Notes under the pieces: generated by a model
Told to the model about the DNA's origin: nothing
Database searches by the model: none
Seen by the model: only the letters and a program-made list of their open reading frames with translations
Part shown: positions 8,164 through 17,431 of the stretch, piece after piece
Layout: each line of letters opens with the position of its first letter
How positions within the stretch are numbered: position 1 is the stretch's first letter
Made by a program: the position numbers and the translations under genes
Assembly (NCBI RefSeq): GCF_002407205.1
Contig: NZ_CP023551.1
Coordinates: 1-48,382 of the forward strand
Reading direction: 5' to 3'
From: Rhodobacter sp. CZR27
Lineage (GTDB): Bacteria > Pseudomonadota > Alphaproteobacteria > Rhodobacterales > Rhodobacteraceae
DNA length: 48,382 nucleotides

Positions 8164-8367
8164 TCAGCTGTCGTGCTGGCTCGGGTCGAAGGGGCGGCAT
8201 GCCCAGCGTCGAAGCGTCCATCGCGGGTTCCGGCCGCTCCAGACGGCCAGTTCCGCCTGGGCCCGCAGCGCGCACAGCTGGGGAGGCGTTTCGGCGAAGA
8301 GCATGCTCCTCTCCTCGCAGGCGGGTGTGGTCAGGCCGAGGCAGACCACGAAGATCAGTTCGGTCAT
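8164..8367 (-). CDS. Small exported Cys-containing protein, unknown function
   Basis: 67 residues preceded by GGAGGAAAC, a good ribosome site, eight bases from the ATG. It begins with a short hydrophobic stretch (LIFVVCLGL) and has a pattern of four Cys. The tail NPRWTLRRWACRP resembles a family of small Rhodobacterales proteins ending in a W-x-C motif. The function is unknown. Confidence 0.6.
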   Translation of the reverse strand: MTELIFVVCLGLTTPACEERSMLFAETPPQLCALRAQAELAVWSGRNPRWTLRRWACRPFDPSQHDS

Positions 8368-8564
8368 GCGGGTTTCCTCCGGGACAGCGACTCGGCAAGG
8401 GATGCCGTGCCGTGCTCCATCCTCGGCAGGGAGAGGTCACGGCAGCGTCACCGCAGGCGTCACGCGGGCCGTCACCGAACATGCCGGCCGCTCGGGGTGC
8501 ATTTTTCCGACGCGAAGGCCGGTTGGCGTGGTAGCCTTTCCCGGGGAAATTCGGAGGAGTGGCC

Positions 8565-9614
8565 ATGTCACGTCTGCGAATGCGATTGCTGGGTGTTCCC
8601 GCCGTGGACCTGGACGGTCAAGCACTCGTCGATCTCGGGCCGAAGTCCGTCGCGCTGCTCGCCTGCCTGGCGATGCGGGCGGACGGCCGGGCCAGCCGCG
8701 CCGAGCTTGCCGGATTGCTTTGGGATGACGCGCCTTCCGCCTCCGCGGCCCGGCATGCGCTGCGCCAGTGCCTGCTGCGGTTGCGCCGCTCCCTGGGGGA
8801 TGCCGGACCAGCCGTGGCCGCCGATGACCTAGCCATCTGGCTGGATCCGGACGCTGTCGATCTCGACGTTCGGCAGGTCGATGCGGCGCTGGCCTCGGGG
8901 TCCGAGGACGCGGCCATTGCGGCAGCCGCGCTGTGCCGGGGCTCGTTCTGCCAATCGCTCGATCTGGACGGCCTGGGTTTCGAGAGCTGGCTCCGACAGA
9001 CCCGGACGGAGGTCGATGCGCGTGCCGCGACCCTCGCGCGACGTGCGGCGGCGGCGCTGGAGGCCCGGGGCCGGCTGGCCGAGGCGAGCCGGATGGCAGC
9101 CCGCTGCGTGGACCTGGAGCCCTATGACGAGGCGGCCCACACCCTCCACATCCGTCTTCTGATGCGTGGGGGCCGGCGACAGGACGCGCGGGCCGCGCAT
9201 CTGGCCTGTCGGAAGATGTTCCGGGACGAGCTGGGGATCGATCCGGGGCCGGACGTGGATGCCGAGCTGGCCTGCTGCGCGGCCCCTGCGCGGTGCATCC
9301 CGACGACGGTCGGGCCGACCTTCGTCCGCTGGCGGGCCGGAATGGACCGCGTCGCAGGACTTGGTCTGCTGGCCGGCCTGGCCATGCTGCTGGTCGCGAT
9401 CCGTCCCCTGCCGCCCGACCGCGTGCCTCCGGTGACACTGTCCGCACGGGTCTGGGTTCCGGCAGAGGCGGCGACCGGCGGCGCCGGCCGCGTCGGCGGC
9501 ATCGGTTGGAGGCCCGAGGAAGGAGTAAGGCACGATGGCGCGATCCCGAGCACGTTCATGCCTGCGCCGCAGGGCGGCGGAGGCCTGGCGCGGACGTATC
9601 CGATCGGCTGCTGA
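8565..9614 (+). CDS. SARP-type regulator with BTAD domain
   Basis: 349 residues. Residues 1-95 form the OmpR-like winged helix of the SARP/AfsR type (LLGVPAVDLDGQ; DLGPKSVALLACLAM; RAELAGLLWDDAPSASAARHALRQCLLRLRRSL). Residues ~100-245 are the bacterial transcriptional activator domain (BTAD, TPR-like; AASRMAARCVDLEPYDEAAHTLHIRLLMRGG), ending FRDELGIDPGP. A hydrophobic stretch near residue 265 suggests membrane attachment, and the rest is low complexity. The ATG at 8565 has GGAGGAG just upstream. The last 80 bases overlap the next gene in another frame, which suggests coupled expression or a recently shifted C terminus. Confidence 0.8.
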   Translation: MSRLRMRLLGVPAVDLDGQALVDLGPKSVALLACLAMRADGRASRAELAGLLWDDAPSASAARHALRQCLLRLRRSLGDAGPAVAADDLAIWLDPDAVDLDVRQVDAALASGSEDAAIAAAALCRGSFCQSLDLDGLGFESWLRQTRTEVDARAATLARRAAAALEARGRLAEASRMAARCVDLEPYDEAAHTLHIRLLMRGGRRQDARAAHLACRKMFRDELGIDPGPDVDAELACCAAPARCIPTTVGPTFVRWRAGMDRVAGLGLLAGLAMLLVAIRPLPPDRVPPVTLSARVWVPAEAATGGAGRVGGIGWRPEEGVRHDGAIPSTFMPAPQGGGGLARTYPIGC

Positions 9615-10149
9615 GGCCGCATCATGGCGGCTGGCGGCCATCGCCCTTCCTGCCATTGCGGCCGCATGCCCCGCGGCGGCGCAGTCGATCTACGGCGACG
9701 GGCCCTTTGCCGCCAACTTCGTCGGCTATGCCGAGACCGGGGAAGCGCCGCTGGAGATCGGGCCGGGCCAGCTCATGGGGCATACCGACTCGACGCTCAC
9801 CGCGATGGATGCGGAAGGGGCGGCCTTCCTGCACAACAAGACCGGCCGGTGTCTCGGCACCTGGCGGATCGACGAGGCCCCCGCGACCTTCGAGCAGCAT
9901 GTCCGCTGCACCTATACCGACGCGGATGGCGACCGGATCTTCGAGCAGGCGGATTTCGAGAAACAGCCGCTGGCCGGTCCCACCGTCGGCGTCGGGCGCT
10001 GGATCGGCGGCACCGGGAAATACACCGGGATCAGCGGCACGTTCGAGATCCGGGTGCGCGATCTCCGCCCTGCGCGTGAGGGCCTCGTGCAATATGTCGG
10101 CTCGAAGCAGGGGCACTACAAGCTGGTCAGGCCCGACCGGGGGCCGTGA
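9535..10149 (+). CDS. Secreted allene-oxide-cyclase-like barrel protein
   Basis: 204 residues with an Arg-rich start and a signal sequence (LAAIALPAIAAACPAAAQS; likely cut after AQA/AQS near residue 50). The mature part has WIGGTGKYTGISGTFEIRV and ends GSKQGHYKL, a pattern seen in allene oxide cyclase/dirigent-like beta-barrels. The activity is unknown. An AAGGAG site lies before the ATG at 9535, inside the end of the SARP-type gene. Convergent with uxaA, 15 bases away. Confidence 0.65.
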   Translation: MARSRARSCLRRRAAEAWRGRIRSAAEAASWRLAAIALPAIAAACPAAAQSIYGDGPFAANFVGYAETGEAPLEIGPGQLMGHTDSTLTAMDAEGAAFLHNKTGRCLGTWRIDEAPATFEQHVRCTYTDADGDRIFEQADFEKQPLAGPTVGVGRWIGGTGKYTGISGTFEIRVRDLRPAREGLVQYVGSKQGHYKLVRPDRGP

Positions 10150-10164
10150 ACGCCCGGCCACGGT

Positions 10165-11688
10165 TCACATGACGGCCCCGATCTGCCACGGGACGAATTC
10201 GTTGTCGCCCAGTCCGAGGTCTTCGGATCTGGTCGTCCGGCCAGAGGCTGTGGCCCGGATCAGATCGAAGATCGCCAACCCCTTGTCCGGGATCGAGACC
10301 CCCGCCGACACGATGTCGCCGGTGTTGAGGTCCATGTCGTCGGGCATCTGCCGAAAGAGCTGGTCGGAAGTCGCGAGCTTGATCGTGGGAGCGGGCTTGG
10401 ATCCGAAGGCCGAGCCGCGCCCGGTGGTGAACACCACGATCTGCGCCCCGCCGGCGATCTGGCCGGTGGCCGACACGGGGTCATAGCCGGGCGTGTCCAT
10501 GAACACGAGACCAGGGGCCGTGACCTGTTCCGCATAGTCATAGACCGCCCTCAGCGGCGTCGATCCGCCCTTGGCCGCCGCCCCCAGCGATTTCTCGAGG
10601 ATGGTGGTGATCCCGCCCTGCTTGTTGCCGGGGCTGGGATTGTTGTCCATCGTCCCGCCGTTCTGCGCCGCATAGGCCTCCCACCACCTGATCTGGCCGA
10701 TCAGCTTCTGCGCCACATCGTCGGAGGCGGCGCGGCGCAGCAGCAGCTGTTCGGCACCGTAGATTTCCGGCGTCTCGGACAGGATCGCAGTCCCGCCCTG
10801 CGCGACGATCAGGTCACTTGCGGCGCCAAGGGCGGGGTTCGCGGTGATCGACGAGAAGCCGTCCGAGCCGCCGCATTGCAGCGCCACCCGCAAGGCCGAC
10901 ATCGGCTGGGCCGTGCGCCTTGCGCGGTTCACCTGCGGCAGGATCTCTGCCACGTGGCGCTTGATCGCCTCGATGGTGGCGCGCGTTCCTCCCGTCTCCT
11001 GAATGGTCAGGGCGTGGAACCTGTCGGTGCCTTCCGCGCCGAAATGCGATTGCATCCGGGCGATCTGCATCACTTCGCAGCCAAGGCCCACGAAGACCGT
11101 CGCGCCGACGTTCGGATGGGTCGCATGGCCCCAGAGCACCCGGTCCAGTATGTCGAAGCCCCGCCCCTTCGACGCCATGCCGCAGCCGGTGCCATGCGCC
11201 AGCGCGACGATGCCGTCGACATTGGCGTAGGCATCGAGCAGCCCGCTGGCCTCGATCTCGGCCGCGGCCCGGCGGATGACGGTGGCCGAGCAGTTCACCG
11301 TGGCTACCAGTGCCACGTAGTTGCGCGTGCCGACCCGCCCGTCGGCGCGAAGATAGCCGTCGAAGGTCAGCGGTGCCATCTTCGGCACGGCAGCCTCGGC
11401 CAGCCGCAGGTCGGCGCCGATGGCGTAATCCTGATCGGGATTGGCGAAGGCGCAGTTGTGGGTGTGGACGTGGTCTCCTGCCGCGATATGGGTGGAGGCG
11501 GCGCCGATGAACTGGCCGAACTTCAGCACCGGCGCGCCCGCGGGAATGGCCACGCGCGCGATCTTGTGCCCGGCGGCGACCGGCCCGGCCAGCGGAGTCC
11601 CCAGCCCCAGCGGGTCGTCTCCCGCCGCCGCGCGGCTGGTGAGCACGGCCACGGTGTCGCCGGGGTGGAGCACCAGTGGCCTAGCCAT
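10165..11688 (-). CDS. uxaA: Altronate dehydratase
   Basis: 507 residues, the usual full length (about 495). The N-terminal SAF domain (~residues 1-95) contains IPAGAPVLKFGQFIGAA and GDHVHTHN. The catalytic D-galactarate/altronate dehydratase domain follows, with RVGTRNYVALVATVNCSATV, HGTGCGM, QCGGSDGFSSITANPALG and MDTPGYDPVSATGQIAGGAQIVVFTTGRGS. It converts D-altronate to 2-keto-3-deoxy-D-gluconate in the cytoplasm and needs a divalent metal. It is the last gene of the operon; its ATG overlaps the end of uxuA by eight bases. Confidence 0.93.
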   Translation of the reverse strand: MARPLVLHPGDTVAVLTSRAAAGDDPLGLGTPLAGPVAAGHKIARVAIPAGAPVLKFGQFIGAASTHIAAGDHVHTHNCAFANPDQDYAIGADLRLAEAAVPKMAPLTFDGYLRADGRVGTRNYVALVATVNCSATVIRRAAAEIEASGLLDAYANVDGIVALAHGTGCGMASKGRGFDILDRVLWGHATHPNVGATVFVGLGCEVMQIARMQSHFGAEGTDRFHALTIQETGGTRATIEAIKRHVAEILPQVNRARRTAQPMSALRVALQCGGSDGFSSITANPALGAASDLIVAQGGTAILSETPEIYGAEQLLLRRAASDDVAQKLIGQIRWWEAYAAQNGGTMDNNPSPGNKQGGITTILEKSLGAAAKGGSTPLRAVYDYAEQVTAPGLVFMDTPGYDPVSATGQIAGGAQIVVFTTGRGSAFGSKPAPTIKLATSDQLFRQMPDDMDLNTGDIVSAGVSIPDKGLAIFDLIRATASGRTTRSEDLGLGDNEFVPWQIGAVM

Positions 11689-12853
11689 GCGAGAGCCCCC
11701 GGATCACGCCGCGCAGCTCGGCCAGCCCGCGCAGGCGCCCGATCAGCGGATAGCCGGGCACGAGCTTGCGATCCAGATCCGACAGCATGTGATGCCCGTG
11801 GTCCGGCCGGAACGGGATGGCGTGATCGGCGCGGCCCGCGCCGCGGCGGCGTGTCTCTTCGTCCAGCAGCACGCGGATCAGGGCGACCATGTCGGTGTCG
11901 CCGTCCAGATGCGCGGCCTCCTCGAACGAGCCGTCCGGCTCCTTGCGGACATTGCGCAGATGGGCGAAGTGGATGCGATCCGCGACGCGGGCGGCGATGG
12001 CGGGAACGTCATTGGCGGGGTTGGCCCCCAGTGATCCGGCACAGAGCGTGATGCCGTTCGCCGGGCTGTCATGGGCGGCCAGCACCCAGTCCAGATCCTC
12101 CGCGTCCGACACGATGCGGGGCAGGCCCAGGATGTCGCGCGGCGGGTCATCGGGATGGACGCAGAACCTCATGCCCAGCTCTTCCGCCGTCGGGATGACC
12201 TCGTCGAGGAACCGCCTGTAGTTGGCCCGCAGGCTGTCGCGGTCGATCCCGGCATAGGCCGAAAGGGCGGTGCGCAGACCGGACACGTCGTAGCGGTCGA
12301 AGGCCCCCGGCAGGCCCGCCATGATCGAGGACAGCAACTGGCTGCGATCCGCCTCGGTCGCCTTCTGGAACCAGACCGCCGCCCGGGCGCGAACGGCCTC
12401 GGGATAGTCGGCCTCCGCCTCGGCCCGGCCCAGCATGTGCAGCTCGAAGGCGGCCATGCGCGGGGCGTCGAAGCGCAGGCAGGTGGCCCCGCCCGCGACC
12501 GGCGCAGCCAGGTCGGTGCGGGTCCAGTCCAGCAGCGGCATGAAGTTGTAGCAGATCGTGGTGATGCCCTGGCTGGCAAGATTGGCCATGGACTGCCGGT
12601 AGTTCGCGAAAAGCGCGGAGAGGTCGCCCTCGGCCTTCTTGATCCGCTCGTGGATCGGCAGGCTTTCCACCACCACCCAGTCGAAGCCCGCGGCCTCGAT
12701 CCGGGCCTTGTGGGCGGCGATCGCCTCCACGGGCCAGACCTCGCCATAGGGGATCTCGTGCAGCGCGCTCACGATGCCGCGCGCCCCGGTCTGCGCGACC
12801 TCGGCCAGCGAGATCGGGTCATAGTCGCCATACCAGCGCCAGCTTTCGATCAT
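11681..12853 (-). CDS. uxuA: Mannonate dehydratase
   Basis: 390 residues, the normal length. Recognised by MIESWRWYGDYDPISLAEVAQTGARGIVSALHEIPYGEVWP at the N terminus, WVVVESLPIHERIK, ICYNFMPLLDWTRTDL, MRFCVHPDDPP and ITLCAGSLG. It dehydrates D-mannonate to 2-keto-3-deoxygluconate in a metal-dependent TIM barrel. The ATG at 12853 follows GGAGG and overlaps the uxuB stop (ATGA). The open frame upstream to 13213 is uxuB sequence read in another frame. Confidence 0.95.
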   Translation of the reverse strand: MIESWRWYGDYDPISLAEVAQTGARGIVSALHEIPYGEVWPVEAIAAHKARIEAAGFDWVVVESLPIHERIKKAEGDLSALFANYRQSMANLASQGITTICYNFMPLLDWTRTDLAAPVAGGATCLRFDAPRMAAFELHMLGRAEAEADYPEAVRARAAVWFQKATEADRSQLLSSIMAGLPGAFDRYDVSGLRTALSAYAGIDRDSLRANYRRFLDEVIPTAEELGMRFCVHPDDPPRDILGLPRIVSDAEDLDWVLAAHDSPANGITLCAGSLGANPANDVPAIAARVADRIHFAHLRNVRKEPDGSFEEAAHLDGDTDMVALIRVLLDEETRRRGAGRADHAIPFRPDHGHHMLSDLDRKLVPGYPLIGRLRGLAELRGVIRGLSHG

Positions 12854-14280
12854 GCGGAAACCTCCTTTGCGGCAGCCTGCGCGCCCACCGCCCAGAGCCG
12901 TTCGGCGGCGGCGGTCAGCGGGGCCTTCAGTTGTGCGGCCAGATCCTCGGCGAAGACCTCGCGCACCGACAGCAGCGCGGCGACGGTCTCTGCAGGCGTC
13001 TTCGCGCCGGAAGACAGATCTTTCAGCCGTGCCGCGAGGGGGTCGCGCACGTCGATCGGCCGTCCCGCCTCGTCGGTGCCGCCGACATACCGCATCCAGG
13101 CGGCCACGGCGAGGCAGAGGCCCGGCGAGGTGCGCCTGGCCTCCAGGTTCTCGCGCAGGGTGCCGAGGATGCGCTGCGGCAGCTTCTGGCTGCCGTCCAT
13201 CGCGATCTGCCATGTCCGGTGCCGGATCGACGGGTTGGCATAGCGGTCGAACAGTGCTTCCGCATAGGCCGACAGGCTGACCCCGGGAGGCGCGGTCACC
13301 GCGGGCATGATCTCGGCCCAGAGGGCGCGGACATAGGCGGCGAAGACCGGGTCGGCCACCGTGTCGGAGATCGTCTCGTATCCCGCCAGATAACCGGTAT
13401 AGGCCAGCGCGGAATGGGTGCCGTTCAGCATCCGCAGCTTCATGTGCTCATGCGCGGTGACGTTGGCGACAAGCTCGACCCCGGCCGCAGCCAGATCGGG
13501 GCGGGCGTTGTCAACGAAATCATCCTCGACCGCCCATTGCGCGAAGGGCTCGTGCATCACCGGGGCGGCGTCGCGCTGGCCGGTCAGCTCGGCGACGCGG
13601 GCGATGTCGGCCTCGGTGGTGGCCGGGGTGATCCGGTCGACCATCGTGCAGGGGAAACGCCCCTCTGCCGCGATCCAGTCGGCCAGCGAAGGATCGATCC
13701 GGCGGGCAAGGTCGAGCACCACGCCGCGCACCACGCGCCCGTTCTCCGGCAGGTTGTCGCAGGTCAGGACCGTGAAGGGCCGCAGGCCCGCCGCGCGCCG
13801 CGTCTGCAGCGCGCGCACCAGGTAGCCCGGCGCCGAAACCGGCAGGTCATGGGTCAGGTCGTGCCGGATGTCGGGATGATCGGCGTTCAGCGCGCCGGTC
13901 GCGGGATTGTGGCAATAGCCTTTCTCGGTGACCGTGAGGGTGACGATGCGCACCGCAGGGTCGGCGATCGCGGCCAGCACGGCAGAGGGGTCCTCGGGCG
14001 CGACCAGCACGTCGTTCAGGACGGTGATCCTCCGGGTCTGCGGCTTGTCCGCGCCCAGCGACACCGAGGTATAGGCCCAGCCCTGCCCCCGCAGCGCGTC
14101 GCGGGTGTCGGGGCTGCGCAGCGACACGCCGACGATGCCCCAGTCGCCGCCCGAGGCCTGCATCGCATCGGCGATATAGACGCAGCCGAAGGCGCGAAAG
14201 AACGCGCCCAGTCCCAGATGCACGATGCCGGTGGCCGGGCGGCCGGATATGTCCTGGTCAGCGGGCAAGCCAGCCTCCAT
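12850..14280 (-). CDS. uxuB: Fructuronate reductase / mannitol dehydrogenase family
   Basis: 476 residues of the long-chain polyol dehydrogenase family. The N-terminal Rossmann start IVHLGLGAFFRAF and the catalytic Lys-Asn-His pattern in KLRMLNGTHSALAYTG are both present. In this context it should reduce D-fructuronate to D-mannonate with NADH. No tagaturonate reductase (uxaB) is in the cluster although altronate dehydratase is, so this enzyme may serve both keto-uronates. It overlaps kduD by 23 bases upstream and uxuA by four bases downstream. Confidence 0.88.
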   Translation of the reverse strand: MEAGLPADQDISGRPATGIVHLGLGAFFRAFGCVYIADAMQASGGDWGIVGVSLRSPDTRDALRGQGWAYTSVSLGADKPQTRRITVLNDVLVAPEDPSAVLAAIADPAVRIVTLTVTEKGYCHNPATGALNADHPDIRHDLTHDLPVSAPGYLVRALQTRRAAGLRPFTVLTCDNLPENGRVVRGVVLDLARRIDPSLADWIAAEGRFPCTMVDRITPATTEADIARVAELTGQRDAAPVMHEPFAQWAVEDDFVDNARPDLAAAGVELVANVTAHEHMKLRMLNGTHSALAYTGYLAGYETISDTVADPVFAAYVRALWAEIMPAVTAPPGVSLSAYAEALFDRYANPSIRHRTWQIAMDGSQKLPQRILGTLRENLEARRTSPGLCLAVAAWMRYVGGTDEAGRPIDVRDPLAARLKDLSSGAKTPAETVAALLSVREVFAEDLAAQLKAPLTAAAERLWAVGAQAAAKEVSA

Positions 14281-15001
14281 CCACGTTCAGGATCGCGCCA
14301 TGCACGTAGCGCGCGGCGGGGGTGCAGAGATAAACCGCCGCCCCCGCGATGTCCGAGGGCTCGCCCCAGCGCCCCGCCGGGATCCGGTCAAGGATCGACC
14401 TGTTGCGATCGGGGTCGTCGCGCAGGGCTTCGGTGTTGCTGGTCTCGATATAGCCCGGAGCGACCGCGTTCACGTTGATCCCCTTCGCGGCCCATTCGTT
14501 CGCCAGAAGCCGGGTCAGCCCGGCCACGCCATGTTTCGACGCGGTGTAGGACGGCACGCGGATGCCGCCCTGGAACGACAGCAGCGACGCGATGTTGACC
14601 ACGGCCCCCTGAGCGCCCCGCGCCAGAAGCGCCCGGGCGAAGGCCTGCGTCGTGAAGAACAGCGCCTTGAGGTTCACATCCATCACCGCGTCCCAGTCGG
14701 CCTCGGTGAAGTCCACCGCATCCGCCCGCCGGATGATGCCGGCGTTGTTGATCAGGATGTCGATGTCCTGCCCGTCGAACAGATCCCGCCCCGCCATCGG
14801 ATCGGCGAAGTCGACCAGCACCGACCGGGCCGTGCCGCCACTGGCCGTGATCGCCGCGACGGTCTCGTCACAGGCGCGGCGCCCGGCGCAGATCACCTCG
14901 GCGCCGGCTTCGGCCAGACCGACCGCGATGGCCTGCCCGATGCCGGTATTGGCCCCGGTCACCAGCGCCCGGCGACCGTCGAGCGAGAACGATCCGCTCA
15001 T
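14258..15001 (-). CDS. kduD: 2-dehydro-3-deoxy-D-gluconate 5-dehydrogenase (SDR)
   Basis: 247 residues of the classical short-chain dehydrogenase type: TGANTGIG cofactor loop, NNAG, catalytic Ser in NIASLLSFQGG, YTASK, and GYIETSNTEALR. The match to KduD is strong. It reduces 2,5-diketo-3-deoxygluconate to KDG, the step after KduI in the unsaturated uronate route. The ATG at 15001 overlaps the kduI stop. The open frame above it reaches 15112 but is kduI in another frame. Confidence 0.9.
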   Translation of the reverse strand: MSGSFSLDGRRALVTGANTGIGQAIAVGLAEAGAEVICAGRRACDETVAAITASGGTARSVLVDFADPMAGRDLFDGQDIDILINNAGIIRRADAVDFTEADWDAVMDVNLKALFFTTQAFARALLARGAQGAVVNIASLLSFQGGIRVPSYTASKHGVAGLTRLLANEWAAKGINVNAVAPGYIETSNTEALRDDPDRNRSILDRIPAGRWGEPSDIAGAAVYLCTPAARYVHGAILNVDGGWLAR

Positions 15002-15822
15002 CGAAGCGCCTCGGCCGGCAGCATGTCCATGTCGGTGTAGTCGACGTTGTCGCCGGCCATCGCCCAGATGAAGGTATAGGCGCCGATCCCCGCCCCGGCA
15101 TGAACCGACCACGGCGGCGAGATCGCGACTTCCTCGTTGGCGATGAACAGGTGGCGGGTTTCCTGCGGCTCGCCCATCAGGTGAAGCACGCGGGCCTCGG
15201 GGGCCATGCCGAAATACAGGTAGGCCTCCATCCGCCGGTCATGGACATGGGCAGGCATGGTGTTCCAGACCGAGCCTTCCAGCAGCGAGGTGTAGCCCAG
15301 AACCAGCTGGCAGCTTTCCATCACCAGCGGATGGATGAACTGCCGGATGATGCGCTTGTTCGAGGTCTCGGTCGCGCCCAGGTTGACCTCCTTGGCGTCG
15401 GCCACCGTGATCAGCCGGGTCGGGCAGGTGCGGTGCGCCGGTGCCGAGGTGATGTAGAACCGCCCCGCGCCGGAGAACGTCACCGGCCCCGACCCCATGC
15501 CGAGATAGAGCACGTCGCCGAAGCTCATCCTGTGGGTCTGCCCGCCCGCCTCGACCGTGCCGGTCTCGCCGATGTTGACGATCCCCATCTCGCGGCGGTC
15601 GAGAAAGCCGGGCGTGCGGGTCTCGGCGACATGGTCGAGGGTCAGGCTGCCGGTTCCGGGCACCGCACCGCCGACGACGAAACGGTCATAGTGGGTATAG
15701 ACCAGCCGGATCTCGCCGGTCGCGAACAGTCCCTGCGCAAGGAAATGCCGCCGCAGGGCGTCGGTATCCATGCCCTTGGCATGGTCCTGATGAACGGCGT
15801 GGCGGGTTTCGACAGTCAGCAT
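14998..15822 (-). CDS. kduI: 5-dehydro-4-deoxy-D-glucuronate isomerase
   Basis: 274 residues, the family's usual length (about 278). Motifs include GIVNIGETGTV, the zinc site in MPAHVHDRRMEAYLYF (two His and a Glu) with the fourth ligand His in PPWSVHAGAG, and the C-terminal FIWAMAGDNVDYTDMD. It isomerises 5-keto-4-deoxyuronate (DKI) to 2,5-diketo-3-deoxygluconate. It lies twelve bases after kdgF. Confidence 0.95.
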   Translation of the reverse strand: MLTVETRHAVHQDHAKGMDTDALRRHFLAQGLFATGEIRLVYTHYDRFVVGGAVPGTGSLTLDHVAETRTPGFLDRREMGIVNIGETGTVEAGGQTHRMSFGDVLYLGMGSGPVTFSGAGRFYITSAPAHRTCPTRLITVADAKEVNLGATETSNKRIIRQFIHPLVMESCQLVLGYTSLLEGSVWNTMPAHVHDRRMEAYLYFGMAPEARVLHLMGEPQETRHLFIANEEVAISPPWSVHAGAGIGAYTFIWAMAGDNVDYTDMDMLPAEALR

Positions 15823-15834
15823 GGACTGGTCCTT

Positions 15835-16140
15835 TCAAAGAAAATCGTCTCGACGAGGCGCAAAGGTGTCGATGAGGGTTCCGGCCTCGTGGCAGATGCA
15901 GCCGTGGGTCAGCCCGGAGGGGATGACGAGGCTGTCGCCGGGGCCGATCTCGATGTCGCGACCGTCGAGATGGAAGGTGAAGCGGCCCGTCTCGACATAG
16001 GTCGATTGCACATGGGGATGGCTGTGAAGGGCGCCCTCCGCTCCGGCTTCGAAGCGGAAGGCCACGACCATCATGTCGGGGTGCTCGGCCAGGACCTGAC
16101 GGGTGGCCCCCGGTCCGGTGGAGACGATGGGAAAGCTCAT
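15835..16140 (-). CDS. kdgF: Cupin protein KdgF, unsaturated uronate ring opening
   Basis: 101 residues forming a single cupin. Metal ligands are visible in GALHSHPHVQSTYVETGRFTF, the second cupin motif follows (GPGDSLVIPSGLTHGC), and the ending is TLIDTFAPRRDDFL, all typical of KdgF. The family speeds conversion of 4,5-unsaturated galacturonate to the linear 5-keto-4-deoxyuronate used by KduI. The adjacent kduI and kduD support this. The ATG at 16140 is eight bases from the dctM stop; an open frame reaching back through dctM is a shadow. Confidence 0.88.
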   Translation of the reverse strand: MSFPIVSTGPGATRQVLAEHPDMMVVAFRFEAGAEGALHSHPHVQSTYVETGRFTFHLDGRDIEIGPGDSLVIPSGLTHGCICHEAGTLIDTFAPRRDDFL

Positions 16141-16148
16141 GTCGGCTC

Positions 16149-17429
16149 CTAGTGGAACATCGACGGCAGCCAGAGCGACAGCGCCGGGATGTAGGTGACG
16201 AGCATCAGCGTGGCGAAGGCCGCGCCGTAGAACGGCCAGATCGTGCGCATCGCCTGCCATATGGTGATCCTGCCCACCGCGCAGCCGATGAACAGCACCG
16301 CCCCCACCGGCGGCGTGCACAGGCCGATGCCGAGGTTCAGGATCAGGATGACGCCGAAATGCACCGGATCGACGCCGAAGGCGGTGGCGACCGGCAGGAA
16401 GATCGGCGTGGTGATGACGATCAGCGGCGACATGTCCATGAAGGTGCCAAGGACCAGCAGCGCCAGGTTGATCATCAGGAGGATCAGGATCGGATTGTCC
16501 GACACCGTCTGCATGTAGGCCACGATGGCGGTCGGCACCTTCAGATAGGCAAGCAGCCAGCCGAAGGCCGCAGCACAGCCGATGACCAGCAGCACCATCG
16601 CCGTGGTGCGCACCGCGCCGATCGTGGCATGAACGAACTCGGACCAGCTGAGCGTGCGATAGATCAGGATGGTGACCAGCAGCGCATAGACCACGGCAAT
16701 GTTGGCGCTTTCGGAAGCGGTGAACACGCCCGAACGCACACCGCCGAAGATTAGCAGCACCAGCAGAAGACCCGGCATCGCCGAGACGAAGATCGCGCCC
16801 AGCATGCGCAGGCCCGGAAAGGGCTCTGTCGGGTAGCCGCGCTTGCGGGCGACGGCATAGGCGGCAACCATCAGCGACAGCGCCAGCAGCAGGCCGGGAA
16901 TGACGCCGGCCGTGAACAGGTCGGCGATCGAGATCCGCCCGCCTGCCGCGATCGAATAGATGATCATGTTGTGCGAGGGCGGGATCATCAGCGCGATGAT
17001 CGAGCCGACGACCGTCAGGTTCACCGCATAGTCGACGTCGTATCCGCGCGCCTTCATCTGCGGCACCATCAGGCCGCCGACCGCCGAGGCGTCGGCCGCG
17101 GCCGAGCCGGACACGCCGCCGAACATCACCGAGGCCACCACGTTCACCTGCCCCAGCCCGCCCTTGAGATGGCCGACCATGGCACCCGCCAGCGCCACGA
17201 GGCGGCGGGCGATGTCGCCGCGCACCATCAGGTCGCCCGCATAGATGAAGAACGGGATCGCCATCAGCGCATAGACGGAAACCCCAGAGTTCAGACGCTG
17301 GAACACCACCACGGGCGGCAGGCCCATGTAGAGCACGGTCGCAAAGCTCGAGACGCCAAGGCAGAAGGCGACGGGCGTGCCGATCATCAGCAGGAAGACG
17401 AAGCTTCCGAAAAGGATGTAAAGCTCCAC
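16149..17429 (-). CDS. dctM: TRAP transporter large permease (DctM)
   Basis: 426 residues, the usual DctM length, with about 12 membrane segments. Typical motifs are GTPVAFCLGVSSF near the N terminus, MFGGVSGSAAADASAVGGLMVPQMKARGYD, and NLGIGLCTPPVGAVLFIGCAVG. It is the Na+/proton-coupled translocation subunit. With DctQ and DctP next to it and uronate enzymes around it, the substrate is probably a uronate or an unsaturated di- or monouronate. Confidence 0.93.
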   Translation of the reverse strand: MELYILFGSFVFLLMIGTPVAFCLGVSSFATVLYMGLPPVVVFQRLNSGVSVYALMAIPFFIYAGDLMVRGDIARRLVALAGAMVGHLKGGLGQVNVVASVMFGGVSGSAAADASAVGGLMVPQMKARGYDVDYAVNLTVVGSIIALMIPPSHNMIIYSIAAGGRISIADLFTAGVIPGLLLALSLMVAAYAVARKRGYPTEPFPGLRMLGAIFVSAMPGLLLVLLIFGGVRSGVFTASESANIAVVYALLVTILIYRTLSWSEFVHATIGAVRTTAMVLLVIGCAAAFGWLLAYLKVPTAIVAYMQTVSDNPILILLMINLALLVLGTFMDMSPLIVITTPIFLPVATAFGVDPVHFGVILILNLGIGLCTPPVGAVLFIGCAVGRITIWQAMRTIWPFYGAAFATLMLVTYIPALSLWLPSMFH

Positions 17430-17431
17430 GT

